A DNA stretch of 64,000 nt from an uncultured Rhizobium sp. Its GTDB lineage: Bacteria > Pseudomonadota > Alphaproteobacteria > Rhizobiales > Rhizobiaceae. Positions 7,954-16,120 of this stretch are shown here, one piece after another (position 1 is the stretch's first letter; each line of letters begins with the position of its first letter). The stretch spans positions 186,001 to 250,000 of the forward strand of contig CAMFIF010000001.1 of the NCBI GenBank assembly GCA_945952415.1, read 5' to 3'. The notes under the pieces were generated by a model. That model had not been told where the DNA came from and ran no database searches. It saw only the letters and a list, made by a program, of their open reading frames with translations. Position numbers and translations under genes: made by a program.

Positions 7954-9012
7954 ATGGTCGCACCCATCACCCGACCGTCTCCCTGGTGGTCGCCCTCCGT
8001 TCACGCCGACCGGCGCCCCTTCCTGATCGGCCGCAACCGCATTCAGGCGGCGTTCCGCGCCTATTTTGCCCGGCATGATTTCGTCGAGGTGGATACCGCG
8101 ACCCTGCAGGTCTCCCCGGGAAACGAGGCCCATCTCCATGCCTTCGCCACGGAGGCGATCGACCATGCGGGGGCCCGCCACCCGCTCTACCTCCACACGT
8201 CCCCGGAATTTGCCTGCAAGAAGCTGCTCACCGCCGGCGAGCCGCGGATTGCCTGCTTCGCCCATGTCTATCGCAACCGTGAGCGCGGTCCGCTTCACCA
8301 TCCGGAATTCACCATGCTTGAATGGTACCGGGCCGGTGAACCTTATGAGGCGCTGATGGAGGATTGTGCCCGGCTTCTGGCTCTCGCGGCCGAAACCGCA
8401 GGCTGCCGCCTGTTCAGCTATCGCGGCGAAAGCGCGAATCCCTTCGCCGAGCCGGAGCGCCTGAGTGTAGCGGAGGCTTTCGAGCGCTTTGCCGGCGTCG
8501 ACCTTCTCTCCACCACCGATGCCAGCGGGGAGACGGATCGCGAGGCCCTTGCCGCCGCGCTTGAAAAGGCCGGCATCCGCCATGCGGCGGATGATACCTG
8601 GGCGGATCTTTACAGCCGCGTGCTGGTGGAGCGGATCGAGCCGAAGCTCGGCTTCGGCCGGCCGACGATCCTTTACGGCTATCCCGTCAGCGAGGCGGCT
8701 CTTGCCCGCCCCTCGGCCGAAGAGCCGCGCGTGGCGGAGCGGTTCGAACTCTATGCCTGCGGCGTCGAGCTCGCCAATGCTTTCGGCGAACTCACCGATC
8801 CGGTCGAGCAGCGCCGCCGCTTCGGTCTCGAAATGGCGGAGAAGCGCCGTGTCTATGGCGAGGATTATCCGCTGGACGAGGACTTCCTCGAAGCGCTCGC
8901 CCATATGCCCGAGGCAAGCGGTATCGCGCTCGGCTTCGACCGCCTCGTCATGCTCGCAACCGGCGCAACCCGGATCGAGCAGGTGCTCTGGGCGCCGGTT
9001 GCGGAGTACTGA
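7954..9012 (+). CDS. epmA: EF-P--(R)-beta-lysine ligase
   Basis: A class II lysyl-tRNA-synthetase paralogue that attaches (R)-beta-lysine to the conserved lysine of EF-P. The 352-residue product has the catalytic core only: no anticodon-binding domain precedes it. Motif 2 is seen as YRNRERGPLHHPEF with EWYRAGE after it, and motif 3 as SGIALGFDRLVML near the end. It lies divergent from efp and three bases ahead of epmB, so substrate, ligase and mutase genes are together. The ribosome site in front of the ATG is weak. A hydroxylase (EpmC) gene is not present in the window, in keeping with many alphaproteobacteria. Confidence 0.93.
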   Translation: MVAPITRPSPWWSPSVHADRRPFLIGRNRIQAAFRAYFARHDFVEVDTATLQVSPGNEAHLHAFATEAIDHAGARHPLYLHTSPEFACKKLLTAGEPRIACFAHVYRNRERGPLHHPEFTMLEWYRAGEPYEALMEDCARLLALAAETAGCRLFSYRGESANPFAEPERLSVAEAFERFAGVDLLSTTDASGETDREALAAALEKAGIRHAADDTWADLYSRVLVERIEPKLGFGRPTILYGYPVSEAALARPSAEEPRVAERFELYACGVELANAFGELTDPVEQRRRFGLEMAEKRRVYGEDYPLDEDFLEALAHMPEASGIALGFDRLVMLATGATRIEQVLWAPVAEY

Positions 9013-9015
9013 GCC

Positions 9016-10062
9016 TTGAACGCGCGCACCATCACCACGGCAGAAGGTCTTCTTGAAGCGGGTCTCCTCAGCCCCGAGGGCCTGGAGCCCGCGCGATCCG
9101 TGGCCGAACGCTATGCCCTGGCCATCACCCCGGACATGGCGGCGCTGGTAAGCCGCGCCGAGGATGGCATCGGCCGTCAGTTCCTGCCGCGCATCGAAGA
9201 ACTCGTGACCCATCCGGAAGAGCGGGCCGATCCTATCGGCGATCATGCCCATGCCCCGGTTGAAGGCGTGGTGCATCGCTATCCCGACCGGGCGCTTCTC
9301 AAGGTGCTGCATGTCTGCCCCGTCTATTGCCGCTTCTGTTTCCGGCGGGAAATGGTTGGTCCTCAGGGCGACGGCCTCCTGTCCGGCGAAAGGCTGGAGC
9401 GCGCACTTGATTACATCGCCGGCCACTCCGAAATCTGGGAAGTGATCCTCACGGGCGGCGATCCGATGATGCTCTCGCCCCGCCGCATGGCGGAGATCAT
9501 GGAGCGGCTGTCGGCCATTCCCCATGTCAGGGTGGTGCGCCTGCATAGCCGCGTGCCGGCGGTGGATCCCGCCCGCGTCACGCCGGAACTCGTCGCGGCC
9601 TTAAAGACGTTCCGCGGCAGCACCTATGTCGCGCTCCATGCAAACCATCCGCTGGAATTCACGCCCGAGGCCTCCGCGGCGCTCGCACGCCTTGCCGATG
9701 CGGGCATCGTGCTTCTGAGCCAGACCGTGCTTCTTGCCGGCATCAACGACGATCCCGCGGTTCTCGAACGTCTGATGCGCTGTTTCGTCGAAAACCGGGT
9801 GACGCCCTATTATATCCATCATCCCGATCTTGCCCCCGGCACGTCACATTTTCGCCTGCCGGTTGCGCGCGGGCTGGCGCTTGTCGCCTCGCTCAAGGGG
9901 CGGCTGTCCGGTCTCTGCCGGCCGGCCTATGTGCTGGATCTGCCCGGCGGCCACGGCAAGGTGGATCTCGAAAGCGCCGCTGCCCGGCCGCTCGACGAGG
10001 GGGTCTGGGAACTTACCGATTTCCGCGGCAATCGCCATGTTTACCGGGATATCTGCAGCTGA
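9016..10062 (+). CDS. epmB: EF-P lysine 2,3-aminomutase (radical SAM)
   Basis: Converts L-lysine to (R)-beta-lysine for EpmA. The radical-SAM iron-sulphur motif is CPVYCRFC (CxxxCxxC) about 100 residues in, and the PLP lysine is in LPGGHGKVDL near the C-terminus, both as in lysine 2,3-aminomutases. At 348 residues it is the short EpmB form rather than the longer clostridial catabolic enzyme. Translation starts at a TTG at 9016, three bases after the epmA stop, so the pair is coupled. It is the last gene before an AT-rich intergenic region. Confidence 0.93.
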   Translation: MNARTITTAEGLLEAGLLSPEGLEPARSVAERYALAITPDMAALVSRAEDGIGRQFLPRIEELVTHPEERADPIGDHAHAPVEGVVHRYPDRALLKVLHVCPVYCRFCFRREMVGPQGDGLLSGERLERALDYIAGHSEIWEVILTGGDPMMLSPRRMAEIMERLSAIPHVRVVRLHSRVPAVDPARVTPELVAALKTFRGSTYVALHANHPLEFTPEASAALARLADAGIVLLSQTVLLAGINDDPAVLERLMRCFVENRVTPYYIHHPDLAPGTSHFRLPVARGLALVASLKGRLSGLCRPAYVLDLPGGHGKVDLESAAARPLDEGVWELTDFRGNRHVYRDICS

Positions 10063-10307
10063 GTGCGGAAACAGCGGCGCCGCTGGGCGTTATGCTGAAA
10101 TGAGACAGGTGCGCGCAAGAAAGACAAGGAAGTGAAAGGCCCGCGCTTTTCCGAAAGACGCCAAAATCCCGGTTTCCAAGGCAGAAGCGGCGAGATGCAT
10201 AAAATGCCCATGTATTTTGTTATACAACTTTAACTCAGTGAATTATCTGAATTTTATGGAATCCACGCTATTTCTCTGGCTCGAAATTACTGGAGCTAGG
10301 GATCATC
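10063..10307. promoter_or_regulatory. AT-rich leader of the carrier-protein operon
   Basis: This 245-base gap is distinctly AT-rich over its last 110 bases, in contrast to the flanking genes. It contains a TGAATT direct repeat (10239-10244 and 10248-10253, nine-base period) and the short palindrome TTGTTATACAA near 10217. It must hold the promoter of the operon that starts at 10308; exact -35/-10 boxes cannot be fixed by eye. An in-frame 12-codon ATG run near 10195 is probably chance. Confidence 0.45.
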
Positions 10308-10559
10308 ATGAACGCCAAAATCCGTGAACTCTTGGGCAAGCTCGCAAATCTGCCGGTCGCTGTCGACACGCTCTCCAATGAGGCGGATCTCTACACGGCG
10401 GGCCTGTCCTCCTTCGCCTCCGTGCAGCTCATGCTCGGCATCGAGGATGCCTTCGAGATCGAATTTCCCGATCATCTCCTGAACCGGAAGTCCTTCCAGA
10501 GCATTGCCGCGATCGAGGCGACCGTCGCACAGATCCTGGCTTCGAGCGAGGCCGCCTGA
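10308..10559 (+). CDS. Discrete acyl/aminoacyl carrier protein
   Basis: An 83-residue acidic carrier protein. The phosphopantetheine site reads AGLSSFASVQLMLGIE, so Ser35 occupies the position of Ser in the usual DSL triplet, while the Asp before it is Ser34. It is not the fatty-acid AcpP (no DSLD context) and is followed, with a one-base stop/start overlap, by an acyl-CoA dehydrogenase homologue and then by an amino acid:carrier-protein ligase. In Bradyrhizobium and Agrobacterium such ligases charge the adjacent small carrier protein with an amino acid, so this is almost surely the cognate carrier. No phosphopantetheinyl transferase is in the window. Confidence 0.85.
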   Translation: MNAKIRELLGKLANLPVAVDTLSNEADLYTAGLSSFASVQLMLGIEDAFEIEFPDHLLNRKSFQSIAAIEATVAQILASSEAA

Positions 10560-11740
10560 TGAACATCGCGGCGCCCGTCATCTCCGACAGTTTCGCACGG
10601 CGTGCCGCCCGGGTGGCGGAGGTCGCCGCACGCCATGCCGCCGCTGTCGATGCGGAGGGGCGTTTCCCCCGCGAGGCGGTGGCCGCCATGAAGGCAGAGC
10701 GGCTTCTGGGCATCCAGGTGCCCGTGAGCGAGGGCGGCGAGGGCGCCACATTCGCCGATATTGCCGAACTCTGCTCGGTGATCTCGCAGAGCTGCGCGTC
10801 CAGCTCGATGATTTTCGCCATGCACCACATCAAGCTGTCGAGCCTCGTGGAACATGGTTTCGAAAGCCCGTGGCATCAGGCCTTCATGCGCCGGGTCGCT
10901 GCCGAGCAGCTGCTTCTGGGCTCGGCCACGACCGAAGGCGGGATCGGCGGAAATCTGCGCAATTCCATCTGCGCCATCGAGATCGAAAACGGCCGCTGCC
11001 GGCTGGAGAAGGACGCAACCGTGATTTCCTACGGTGCGGAGGCGGATGCCATCCTGATCACCTCCCGTGCCCACAAGGATGCGGCCCCGTCCGATCAGGT
11101 CATGACCGTCTTCCTCAAGGACCAGTACAGCCTGGAGCGCACCCATGTCTGGGATACGCTCGGCATGCGCGGCACCTGTTCCGATGGCTTCCTGTTCAAG
11201 GGCGAGGCCCCGGCCGAACAGGTCTTCCCGAAGCCCTTCGCCGAAATTGCCGCCCAGTCCATGCTGGCCGCCTCCCACCTCCTCTGGAGCGGGGTGTGGT
11301 ATGGCATCGCCGCGGACGCGGTTGCCCGCTCCCAGGCCTTTGTGCGCGCTGCAGCCCGCAAGTCGCCCGGCCAGACACCGCCCGGCGCACTTCGCCTTGC
11401 CGAAATCTCCGCCAAGCTCCAGCTGGTGAAATCCAATGTCGTCGCCGGTCTCAAGACCTATCAGGAGGCGCGCCATGACGAGGAGAAGCTCTCTTCCATG
11501 GCCTTTGCCGTTGCGATGAACAACATCAAGATCTGCTCCTCCGAGATGATCCTGGAGATCATCAACGGCGCCATGCTGATCTGCGGCATCATGGGCTACA
11601 AGAATGGAACGCCCTTCAGCATTGGCCGGCATCTGCGCGATGCCCACTCGGCCCAGCTGATGATTTCCAACGACCGCATCTATACCAACACGTCCTCCAT
11701 GCTGCTCGTGCACAAGCAGGACACCAGCCTTCTGGGGTGA
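10559..11740 (+). CDS. Acyl-CoA dehydrogenase family flavoprotein
   Basis: A 393-residue FAD-dependent dehydrogenase of the acyl-CoA dehydrogenase fold. N-terminal helical domain, middle beta domain (around TEGGIGGN) and C-terminal helical domain ([11 protein letters not shown]) are visible. The usual YEG catalytic-base region near the C-terminus is replaced by [10 protein letters not shown], so the chemistry may differ from ordinary beta-oxidation. Position between the carrier protein and its amino acid ligase suggests the substrate is a carrier-bound aminoacyl or acyl group; the precedent is PltE/RedW-type oxidation of prolyl-carrier protein. It overlaps the carrier gene by one base and precedes the ligase by four. 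Confidence 0.8.
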   Translation: MNIAAPVISDSFARRAARVAEVAARHAAAVDAEGRFPREAVAAMKAERLLGIQVPVSEGGEGATFADIAELCSVISQSCASSSMIFAMHHIKLSSLVEHGFESPWHQAFMRRVAAEQLLLGSATTEGGIGGNLRNSICAIEIENGRCRLEKDATVISYGAEADAILITSRAHKDAAPSDQVMTVFLKDQYSLERTHVWDTLGMRGTCSDGFLFKGEAPAEQVFPKPFAEIAAQSMLAASHLLWSGVWYGIAADAVARSQAFVRAAARKSPGQTPPGALRLAEISAKLQLVKSNVVAGLKTYQEARHDEEKLSSMAFAVAMNNIKICSSEMILEIINGAMLICGIMGYKNGTPFSIGRHLRDAHSAQLMISNDRIYTNTSSMLLVHKQDTSLLG

Positions 11741-11744
11741 AACG

Positions 11745-12653
11745 ATGGATATGCAGGTTTCCTTTCTCGACCGGCTTTTCGAATCCGGACTGCTCATCGA
11801 TACTGGCGTGGATGGACTTTATGGCCGTTCGGGTCAGTTCGAGGATGTGATTGCCGCCTTCGAGCGGTTGATCGACCGCACCGGCGGCCCCGATGGCGCG
11901 GAAGCGATCCGCTTCCCGCCGGGCATGAACCGCGCCTATTTCGAGGCGAGCGGCTACATGAAGAGCTTCCCGCAGCTTGCCGGTACGGTCCACTCCTTCT
12001 GCGGGTGCGAGCTCGACCATATCAGCCTGCTGAAATGCATGGAGGACGGCCAGGACTGGACCAAGGGCCAGGAGGCGACCGACATCGTGCTGACGCCGGC
12101 CGCCTGCTATCCGCTCTATCCGACGATTGCCCGGCGCGGCGCAATCCGGGATGAGGGCCAGCTCTACGATCTCCAGTCCTACTGCTTCCGCCACGAGCCC
12201 TCCAAGGACCCCGCCCGCCAGCAGCTGTTCCGCATGCGGGAATATGTGTTCATGGGTCCCGAGGCCGAAGTCATGGCCTTCCGCCAGCGCTGGATGGACC
12301 GCGGCACCGAGATGATGAGGTCCGTCGGGCTCGATGTGCATATCGACGTCGCCAACGACCCCTTCTTCGGGCGCGCCGGCAAGATGCTCGTGAACAACCA
12401 GCGTGACCAGAACCTCAAGTTCGAGCTTCTGATCCCGATCACTTCGGTGGAAAAGCCGACCGCCTGCATGAGCTTCAACTATCATCAGGACCAGTTCGGC
12501 GTGAAATGGGGCCTCAAGTTCCGCAACGACACCCCCGTTCATACGGCCTGCGTCGGCTTCGGTCTGGAGCGCATTGCGCTTGCGCTCTTCCACACCCACG
12601 GTCTGGACGTGAAGGAGTGGCCGGACGAGGTGCGCCAGGTTCTCTGGGGCTGA
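11745..12653 (+). CDS. Amino acid--[acyl-carrier-protein] ligase (truncated SerRS-like)
   Basis: A 302-residue homologue of the catalytic core of atypical seryl-tRNA synthetase, lacking the tRNA-binding domain. Enzymes of this family activate glycine or alanine with ATP and load it on the phosphopantetheine of a small carrier protein instead of tRNA. The zinc-binding residues are seen as Cys121 (TPAACYP), Glu166 (RMREYVF) and Cys269 (HTACVGFG), with the same mutual spacing that I recall for the Bradyrhizobium enzyme (131, 176, 279). Motif 2 is [11 protein letters not shown] and motif 3 [12 protein letters not shown]. Specificity (Gly against Ala) cannot be read by eye. The carrier lies two genes upstream and a DUF1839 protein follows seven bases later. 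Confidence 0.92.
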   Translation: MDMQVSFLDRLFESGLLIDTGVDGLYGRSGQFEDVIAAFERLIDRTGGPDGAEAIRFPPGMNRAYFEASGYMKSFPQLAGTVHSFCGCELDHISLLKCMEDGQDWTKGQEATDIVLTPAACYPLYPTIARRGAIRDEGQLYDLQSYCFRHEPSKDPARQQLFRMREYVFMGPEAEVMAFRQRWMDRGTEMMRSVGLDVHIDVANDPFFGRAGKMLVNNQRDQNLKFELLIPITSVEKPTACMSFNYHQDQFGVKWGLKFRNDTPVHTACVGFGLERIALALFHTHGLDVKEWPDEVRQVLWG

Positions 12654-12659
12654 TGGTCC

Positions 12660-13628
12660 ATGGCTGAGGTCTTTCCGGGTCTCGATCCGGCCACCCATCG
12701 CCCGCATGCGCTGCATGCGAGCGAGCGCATGTGGCCGGAAACCAATTGCTATGTCGATCTCTGGATCGAGGTGCTCCACGCCCATGGCGTCGCGCCCGAG
12801 GCCATGCTCGGCTTCACCCTCACGCAGGATTTCGAGGGCGACCAGTTCACCTTCTTCAAGGTGCCGCTCGAAGATCTCGAAACCCTCTACGGCATCCGCG
12901 CGACCGAGCTCGCGATATTCGATGTGGTGGAAAGCCACGTGCTGGAGCAGATCCGGCGTGGACGCCTTTGCCTCGTGGAAATGGACAGTTTCTACCTGCC
13001 CGATACGCATGCCACCGGCTATCGCCGCGAGCATGGGAAAACCACCGTCGGCATCAACCGGCTCGATCCGGACGCCCGCGTGATGGACTATTTCCACAAT
13101 GCGGGCTTCTTCCGGGTCGAAGGCGAGGATTTCGACGGTCTCTTCCAGAAGCATCTGAAGGCCGAGGACCCGCCTTTCCTGCCCTATACGGAATTTGCGA
13201 AACTTCCCGCAGAACGCCCCGGTGCCGCTCACCTGAAGGGCGAGGCTCGGCGGCTGCTCGCGGTTCATCTTGCCCGCCGGCCGCAAGAAAACCCGGTTCG
13301 GGCCTTTGCCGCGGTCTTCCCGGCGCAGGTGGAACGGGTGGCCGAACGGCCATTCGATTTCTTCCACAAATATGCCTTCAATACGCTTCGCCAGCTTGGC
13401 GCCAATTTCGAACTCTGCGCCGCCCATCTCGACTGGCTGGGGGAGGGAGGCGAATTTGCGGATGCCTCCGCCGCGGCGCTGAAGATTGCCGAAGTGTCGA
13501 AGACGGTGCAGTTCCAGCTCGCCCGTGCCATAGCCCGGCGAAAGTTCGACCCCCTTGCGACGGCGCTCGCACCCGCTATTGATGCCTGGGACAGCTTGAT
13601 GGAAACGCTCGGCCCCCGCTTGCGGTGA
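12660..13628 (+). CDS. DUF1839 protein, possible BtrH-like aminoacyltransferase
   Basis: A 322-residue protein of the DUF1839 family; no function is established to my knowledge. N-terminal conserved block ETNCYVDLWIEVLHAHG, then DFEGDQFTFFKVP, then a run VEMDSFYLPDTHATGYRREH. The order Cys30, LPDT, His125 and an Asp (143) resembles the papain-like BtrH_N acyltransferase pattern, in which an acyl group is taken from a carrier protein and passed to an amine. That assignment is my inference. The C-terminal 120 residues are helical. It is sandwiched between the carrier-protein ligase (6-base gap) and a glycosidase, which fits a role in unloading the charged carrier. Confidence 0.8.
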   Translation: MAEVFPGLDPATHRPHALHASERMWPETNCYVDLWIEVLHAHGVAPEAMLGFTLTQDFEGDQFTFFKVPLEDLETLYGIRATELAIFDVVESHVLEQIRRGRLCLVEMDSFYLPDTHATGYRREHGKTTVGINRLDPDARVMDYFHNAGFFRVEGEDFDGLFQKHLKAEDPPFLPYTEFAKLPAERPGAAHLKGEARRLLAVHLARRPQENPVRAFAAVFPAQVERVAERPFDFFHKYAFNTLRQLGANFELCAAHLDWLGEGGEFADASAAALKIAEVSKTVQFQLARAIARRKFDPLATALAPAIDAWDSLMETLGPRLR

Positions 13629-13649
13629 GGCCGCCAGGGAGAGGGCAGG

Positions 13650-16112
13650 ATGGAACGGTGGTTTTCGGCAAGCACGGACGTGATCCGTCTGGATACCGGC
13701 TGGACCCTGGTGCTGACGCCCGCCGGCTATGCCGCTCAACCCTCGGCCATTCCGCCGCTTGAGCCCGTCCCGGCCCCGGTTCCCGGAACCGTTGCCGGCG
13801 CTCTCTCCGCAGCCGGCCTCTACCGGATCGAGACGCCGGAACCGCTTCTCGAAAAGGATGCCTGGTACCGGCACGAGGGCCCTTTGCCGCGGGGCGAATT
13901 CACCCTTCGCCTCGAAGGGCTTGCGACCATTGCCGAAGTCTATCTCGACGATCGCTGCATCCTGACATCGCAGAGCATGTTCGAAAGCCATGACGTGCCG
14001 GTGAAACTCGTGGGCGGAGAGCATCTGTCGATCTGTTTTCGCGCCTTGAAGCCCCATCTCGACCGCAGCGGTCCCCGCGCCCGCTGGCGCCCGCGCATGA
14101 TGAGCCATCAGGGGCTTCGGCTGGTGCGCACCACGCTGCTCGGCCACATGCCGGGCTGGTGCCCGGAGGTTCATGCAACAGGCCCCTTCCGGCCCGTCAG
14201 CCTGCTTGCCCCAAAAGCCGACGCCCTTTCGGACCTGACCCTTCAGGCAAGTCTTTCCGGGTTGGACGAAGGCCGGCTCTCTCTTCGCTTCCGAACGGGA
14301 AACGAAGGTCCCTTCACGCTTGTCTGCAATGGCCGGGAAAGCCCCTGCGTCCGCGATGATGAGGGGTTCTGGCATACCGCGCTTGCGCTTCCCGGCATTC
14401 GTCCCTGGTTCCCCCATAGCCATGGCGAGCCGGTGCTCTATGCCGTTCACCTGAAGATGCCGGACCGCACCCTGCTTCTTGGCGAAACCGGCTTTCGCAC
14501 CCTCGCGGTCGATACCGGCAGAGATGGCAAGGGCTTTCAGCTGATGGTCAATGGCGTGCCCGTCTTCTGCCGCGGCGCGGTCTGGACCAATGCCGATCTT
14601 CTGACCCTGCCGGGCGGTGAAGATGCCTATCGGCCGCTTCTTGAAAAGGCGGCCGAGGCGGGCATGAACATGATCCGCATCGGCGGCACCATGACCTATG
14701 AAACGAAGGCCTTCTTCGATTGCTGCGATCGCCTCGGCATCCTGGTCTGGCAGGATTACATGGTCGCCAATTTCGACTATCCGGTGAAGGAAGAGGCCTT
14801 CCTCGCCCATATTGCGCGTGAGGTGAAGGACCTTCTGGAGCCGCTATCCGCCGCGCCCTCGCTCGCCATCCTCTGCGGCGGCAGCGAAATCTATCAGCAG
14901 GGCGCCATGCTCGGCCTGCCCCGCACCGTCTGGGAAGGGGCGCTTTCGGCGGAAATCCTGGAAAAGCTCTCCGCCCGCTACCGGCCCGATTGCCCTTACG
15001 TGCCCAATTCGCCCTTCGGGGGTGCCATGCCCTTCAGCCCGGGCGAGGGAGTCACCCATTATTACGGCGTGGGGGCCTATGAACGGTCGCTCGAGGATGC
15101 GCGCCGGGCCGATGTGCGCTTCTCGGCCGAATCGCTCGCCTTCGCCCAGGTGCCGGAGCAGCGCGTTCTGGAGGCCCACCTCCCGGTCCCGGCGGTGCAT
15201 GATCCCCGGTGGAAGGCCCGCGTGCCCCGCGACCGCGATGCCTCCTGGGATTTCGAGGACACGCGCGACCACTATCTTGAGCGGCTTTATGGCTTCGATC
15301 CCGTGCGGCTCCGGCGGGAGGACCCGGAGCGGTATCTCGGTTTTTCCCGCGCCGTAACCGGCGAAGTTTCGGAAGCCGTCTTTGCGGAATGGCGTCGCAC
15401 CGGCAGCGCTTGCGGCGGCGGGCTCGTCTGGACGCTCCGTGATTTCCTGCCCGGCGCTGGCTGGGGGGTGATCGATGCCACCGGTGAGCCGAAGCCGGTC
15501 TATTTTGCCCTGAAGCGGGCGTTCCGGCCTCTCCAGGTGCTCCTGACAGACGAGGGAACGAACGGGCTGGACATTCATGTGCTGCAGGAAAGGGACGAGA
15601 CCCGTGCGGTCAGGCTCGAACTGACCTGCCTGCGCGACGGGCAGCAGCCGGTCGTCTCGACGAGCCGCGATCTTCTGCTGGACGGCCGAAGCGCACTGCG
15701 TTTCGCCGCGACCGATCTCTTCGGCGCCTTCTTCGATGTCACCTATGCCTTCCGCTTCGGTCCGCCGTCCCATGATGTCACGGTGGCGCGCCTGCGCGAT
15801 GCCGGGACGGGGCGCGTGCTGGCCGATCACCTGCATTTCCCCCTTGGCCGGCGGGAATGCCTGCATCCGGCGCGGATCGATCTTGGCCTTGAACGGGACG
15901 AGGGCGGCTGGGTGCTGAAGCTGAGCGCCGACCGGCTCGCCCAGTCGGTGCATATCGATTCCGACGATGTCCGTGCCGAGGAGAACTGGTTCCATCTTCC
16001 CCCCGGCGAAACCCGGTCCGTTCGGCTTCATGCGCGGGGGAAGGCCGATGCCGAGCGGCTGCCCTCGGGCACGGTCTGCACGCTCGGATCGAGGGCGGTC
16101 TTTTCCTTCTGA
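13650..16112 (+). CDS. Glycoside hydrolase family 2, beta-mannosidase-like
   Basis: An 820-residue GH2 protein of normal beta-mannosidase length with N-terminal jelly-roll domain, Ig-like domain, central TIM barrel and C-terminal beta domains. The barrel shows GMNMIRIGG, ILVWQDYM, the putative acid/base Glu413 in CGGSEIYQ and the putative nucleophile Glu494 in FSAESLAFAQVP. The residue before the acid/base, an Asn in almost all clan GH-A enzymes, is Ser here. There is no signal peptide, so it acts in the cytoplasm. It is the last gene of the carrier-protein operon, 21 bases after the DUF1839 gene, with a purine-rich ribosome site (GGGAGAGGG). It ends convergent to the GGDEF gene. Confidence 0.82.
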   Translation: MERWFSASTDVIRLDTGWTLVLTPAGYAAQPSAIPPLEPVPAPVPGTVAGALSAAGLYRIETPEPLLEKDAWYRHEGPLPRGEFTLRLEGLATIAEVYLDDRCILTSQSMFESHDVPVKLVGGEHLSICFRALKPHLDRSGPRARWRPRMMSHQGLRLVRTTLLGHMPGWCPEVHATGPFRPVSLLAPKADALSDLTLQASLSGLDEGRLSLRFRTGNEGPFTLVCNGRESPCVRDDEGFWHTALALPGIRPWFPHSHGEPVLYAVHLKMPDRTLLLGETGFRTLAVDTGRDGKGFQLMVNGVPVFCRGAVWTNADLLTLPGGEDAYRPLLEKAAEAGMNMIRIGGTMTYETKAFFDCCDRLGILVWQDYMVANFDYPVKEEAFLAHIAREVKDLLEPLSAAPSLAILCGGSEIYQQGAMLGLPRTVWEGALSAEILEKLSARYRPDCPYVPNSPFGGAMPFSPGEGVTHYYGVGAYERSLEDARRADVRFSAESLAFAQVPEQRVLEAHLPVPAVHDPRWKARVPRDRDASWDFEDTRDHYLERLYGFDPVRLRREDPERYLGFSRAVTGEVSEAVFAEWRRTGSACGGGLVWTLRDFLPGAGWGVIDATGEPKPVYFALKRAFRPLQVLLTDEGTNGLDIHVLQERDETRAVRLELTCLRDGQQPVVSTSRDLLLDGRSALRFAATDLFGAFFDVTYAFRFGPPSHDVTVARLRDAGTGRVLADHLHFPLGRRECLHPARIDLGLERDEGGWVLKLSADRLAQSVHIDSDDVRAEENWFHLPPGETRSVRLHARGKADAERLPSGTVCTLGSRAVFSF

Positions 16113-16120
16113 ACTCTCGT

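Noticed and set aside
10195-10233. Possible 12-codon leader peptide before the carrier operon
   Set aside because: No run of regulatory codons, no attenuator hairpin and weak ribosome site; probably chance.
11616-14810. 1064-codon open frame on the minus strand
   Set aside because: Antisense to the carrier-protein operon; composition is that of a shadow frame and it lacks a ribosome site and recognisable domains.
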